Below are positions 5,321-5,811 of a stretch of 5,811 nt of DNA, one piece after another (position 1 is the stretch's first letter; each line of letters starts with the position of its first letter). The position numbers and the translations under genes are program-made. The notes below the pieces were generated by a model, which saw only the letters and a list, made by a program, of their open reading frames with translations, did no database searches and was not told the origin of the DNA. Location of the stretch: assembly GCA_016234155.1 (NCBI GenBank), contig JACRGZ010000188.1:1-5811 (forward strand), read 5' to 3'. Origin of the DNA: Nitrospirota bacterium (lineage in GTDB: Bacteria; Nitrospirota; 9FT-COMBO-42-15; HDB-SIOI813).

Positions 5321-5811
5321 ACGATGCCGATGAGAAGATAACGAGGAGGGACTTTTTCTCCATAGTAGGGTGGGGAGGAATAGCTGCTACACTCGGCGGG
5401 TCTGCATACAGTTTTTACCGCTTCTATATTCCAAATGTCCTCTATGAGACACAGAAGATATTCAAGATTGGCAAACCTTCAGACTATCCGGCAGGTCTAA
5501 GTGAAAAATGGAAAAGGGAACGCCAGATATGGGTGGTTCGAAATGAGCGCGGTGTATATGCAATGATTTCAATCTGCAGGCACCTTGGCTGCACTCCCAA
5601 CTGGTTTCAGGACAAACAGGTATTTCTATGCCCTTGCCATGGGAGTATTTATGATATTGAAGGGAATGTGTTGGGAGGTCCGGCGCCAAAGCTGCTCTGG
5701 CGGGTGGCGCTTAAGATCGACCCTATTGATGGTCAGATTGTGGTGGATTTTAATCACAGGCAGGACCCTGATCCCTTATCTACTGAACAGGGGCTCAGGG
5801 TTGAAGAGGCC
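5317..5811 (+). CDS. Rieske 2Fe-2S protein with Tat signal/anchor (runs off right edge)
   Basis: The first 165 codons of a Rieske iron-sulfur subunit of a cytochrome bc/b6f-type quinol-oxidising complex. The N-terminus has a twin-arginine motif (TRRDFF, R10 and R11) followed by a glycine/alanine-rich membrane helix (about 16-36). This is typical of Rieske proteins exported folded by Tat and kept as an anchor. The cluster ligands are C87 and H89 in CRHLGC and C105 and H108 in CPCHGS, with C92 and C107 as the stabilising disulfide. GGPAPKLLW (120-128) is the usual proline loop. The complete disulfide pair and the anchor favour a respiratory rather than a dioxygenase Rieske. Its ATG shares ATGA with the stop of the preceding gene, with AGAGG ten bases upstream. 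Cytochrome b is expected downstream but is not in view. Confidence 0.94.
   Translation, partial: MNDADEKITRRDFFSIVGWGGIAATLGGSAYSFYRFYIPNVLYETQKIFKIGKPSDYPAGLSEKWKRERQIWVVRNERGVYAMISICRHLGCTPNWFQDKQVFLCPCHGSIYDIEGNVLGGPAPKLLWRVALKIDPIDGQIVVDFNHRQDPDPLSTEQGLRVEEA

Noticed and set aside
5317..5811. Rieske-type dioxygenase or nitrite reductase small subunit
   Set aside because: The twin-arginine membrane anchor and both disulfide cysteines (C92, C107) point to a quinol-oxidising complex subunit.

Overview
The window looks like a bacterial chromosome segment from an anaerobic or microaerophilic environmental lineage. I would guess Nitrospirota or a deltaproteobacterium-like group, from balanced base composition, frequent AGG arginine codons, dispersed 'ATTCAAGGGGTC'-type repeats and a Rieske/GltD-like respiratory cluster. 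This is an inference and no taxonomic marker gene is present.

Layout. The left edge (1-568, minus strand) holds the 5' part of a CheR-type methyltransferase gene. Its reading frame stays open straight through a large imperfect inverted repeat (15-122), just after the SAM-binding motif. A divergent regulatory region (569-724) has a good promoter for each direction and a palindrome at the predicted cheR transcription start. A single-domain PilZ protein follows (725-1072, plus). Its stop codon lies inside a complete tRNA-Arg(CCU) gene (1063-1139). A small unrecognised gene (1142-1426, minus) converges on the tRNA. Next comes a membrane-anchored GGDEF-EAL protein (1554-2966) with an apparently very short leader.

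The right part looks like one operon. A promoter overlapping a terminator hairpin (2992-3049) leads into a two-CBS-domain protein (3064-3459). This is followed by a GltD-like FAD/NAD(P) oxidoreductase carrying extra C-terminal ferredoxin motifs (3476-5320) and, with overlapping ATGA, a Tat-type Rieske 2Fe-2S protein (5317 to the right edge).

How they fit together. The left and middle genes share a cyclic-di-GMP and chemosensory theme: a probable receptor (PilZ), a maker/breaker (GGDEF-EAL) and a CheR methyltransferase. The right operon is a candidate for linking a quinol-oxidising Rieske/cytochrome b complex to an NAD(P)-, FAD- and iron-sulfur-containing module, with a nucleotide-sensing CBS protein in front. 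The cytochrome b gene would have to lie beyond the right edge. The most noteworthy observations are the Rieske/GltD-ferredoxin module, the repeat read through in frame in cheR, the PilZ stop codon inside a tRNA, and a run of nine G residues encoding the GGDEF active site.
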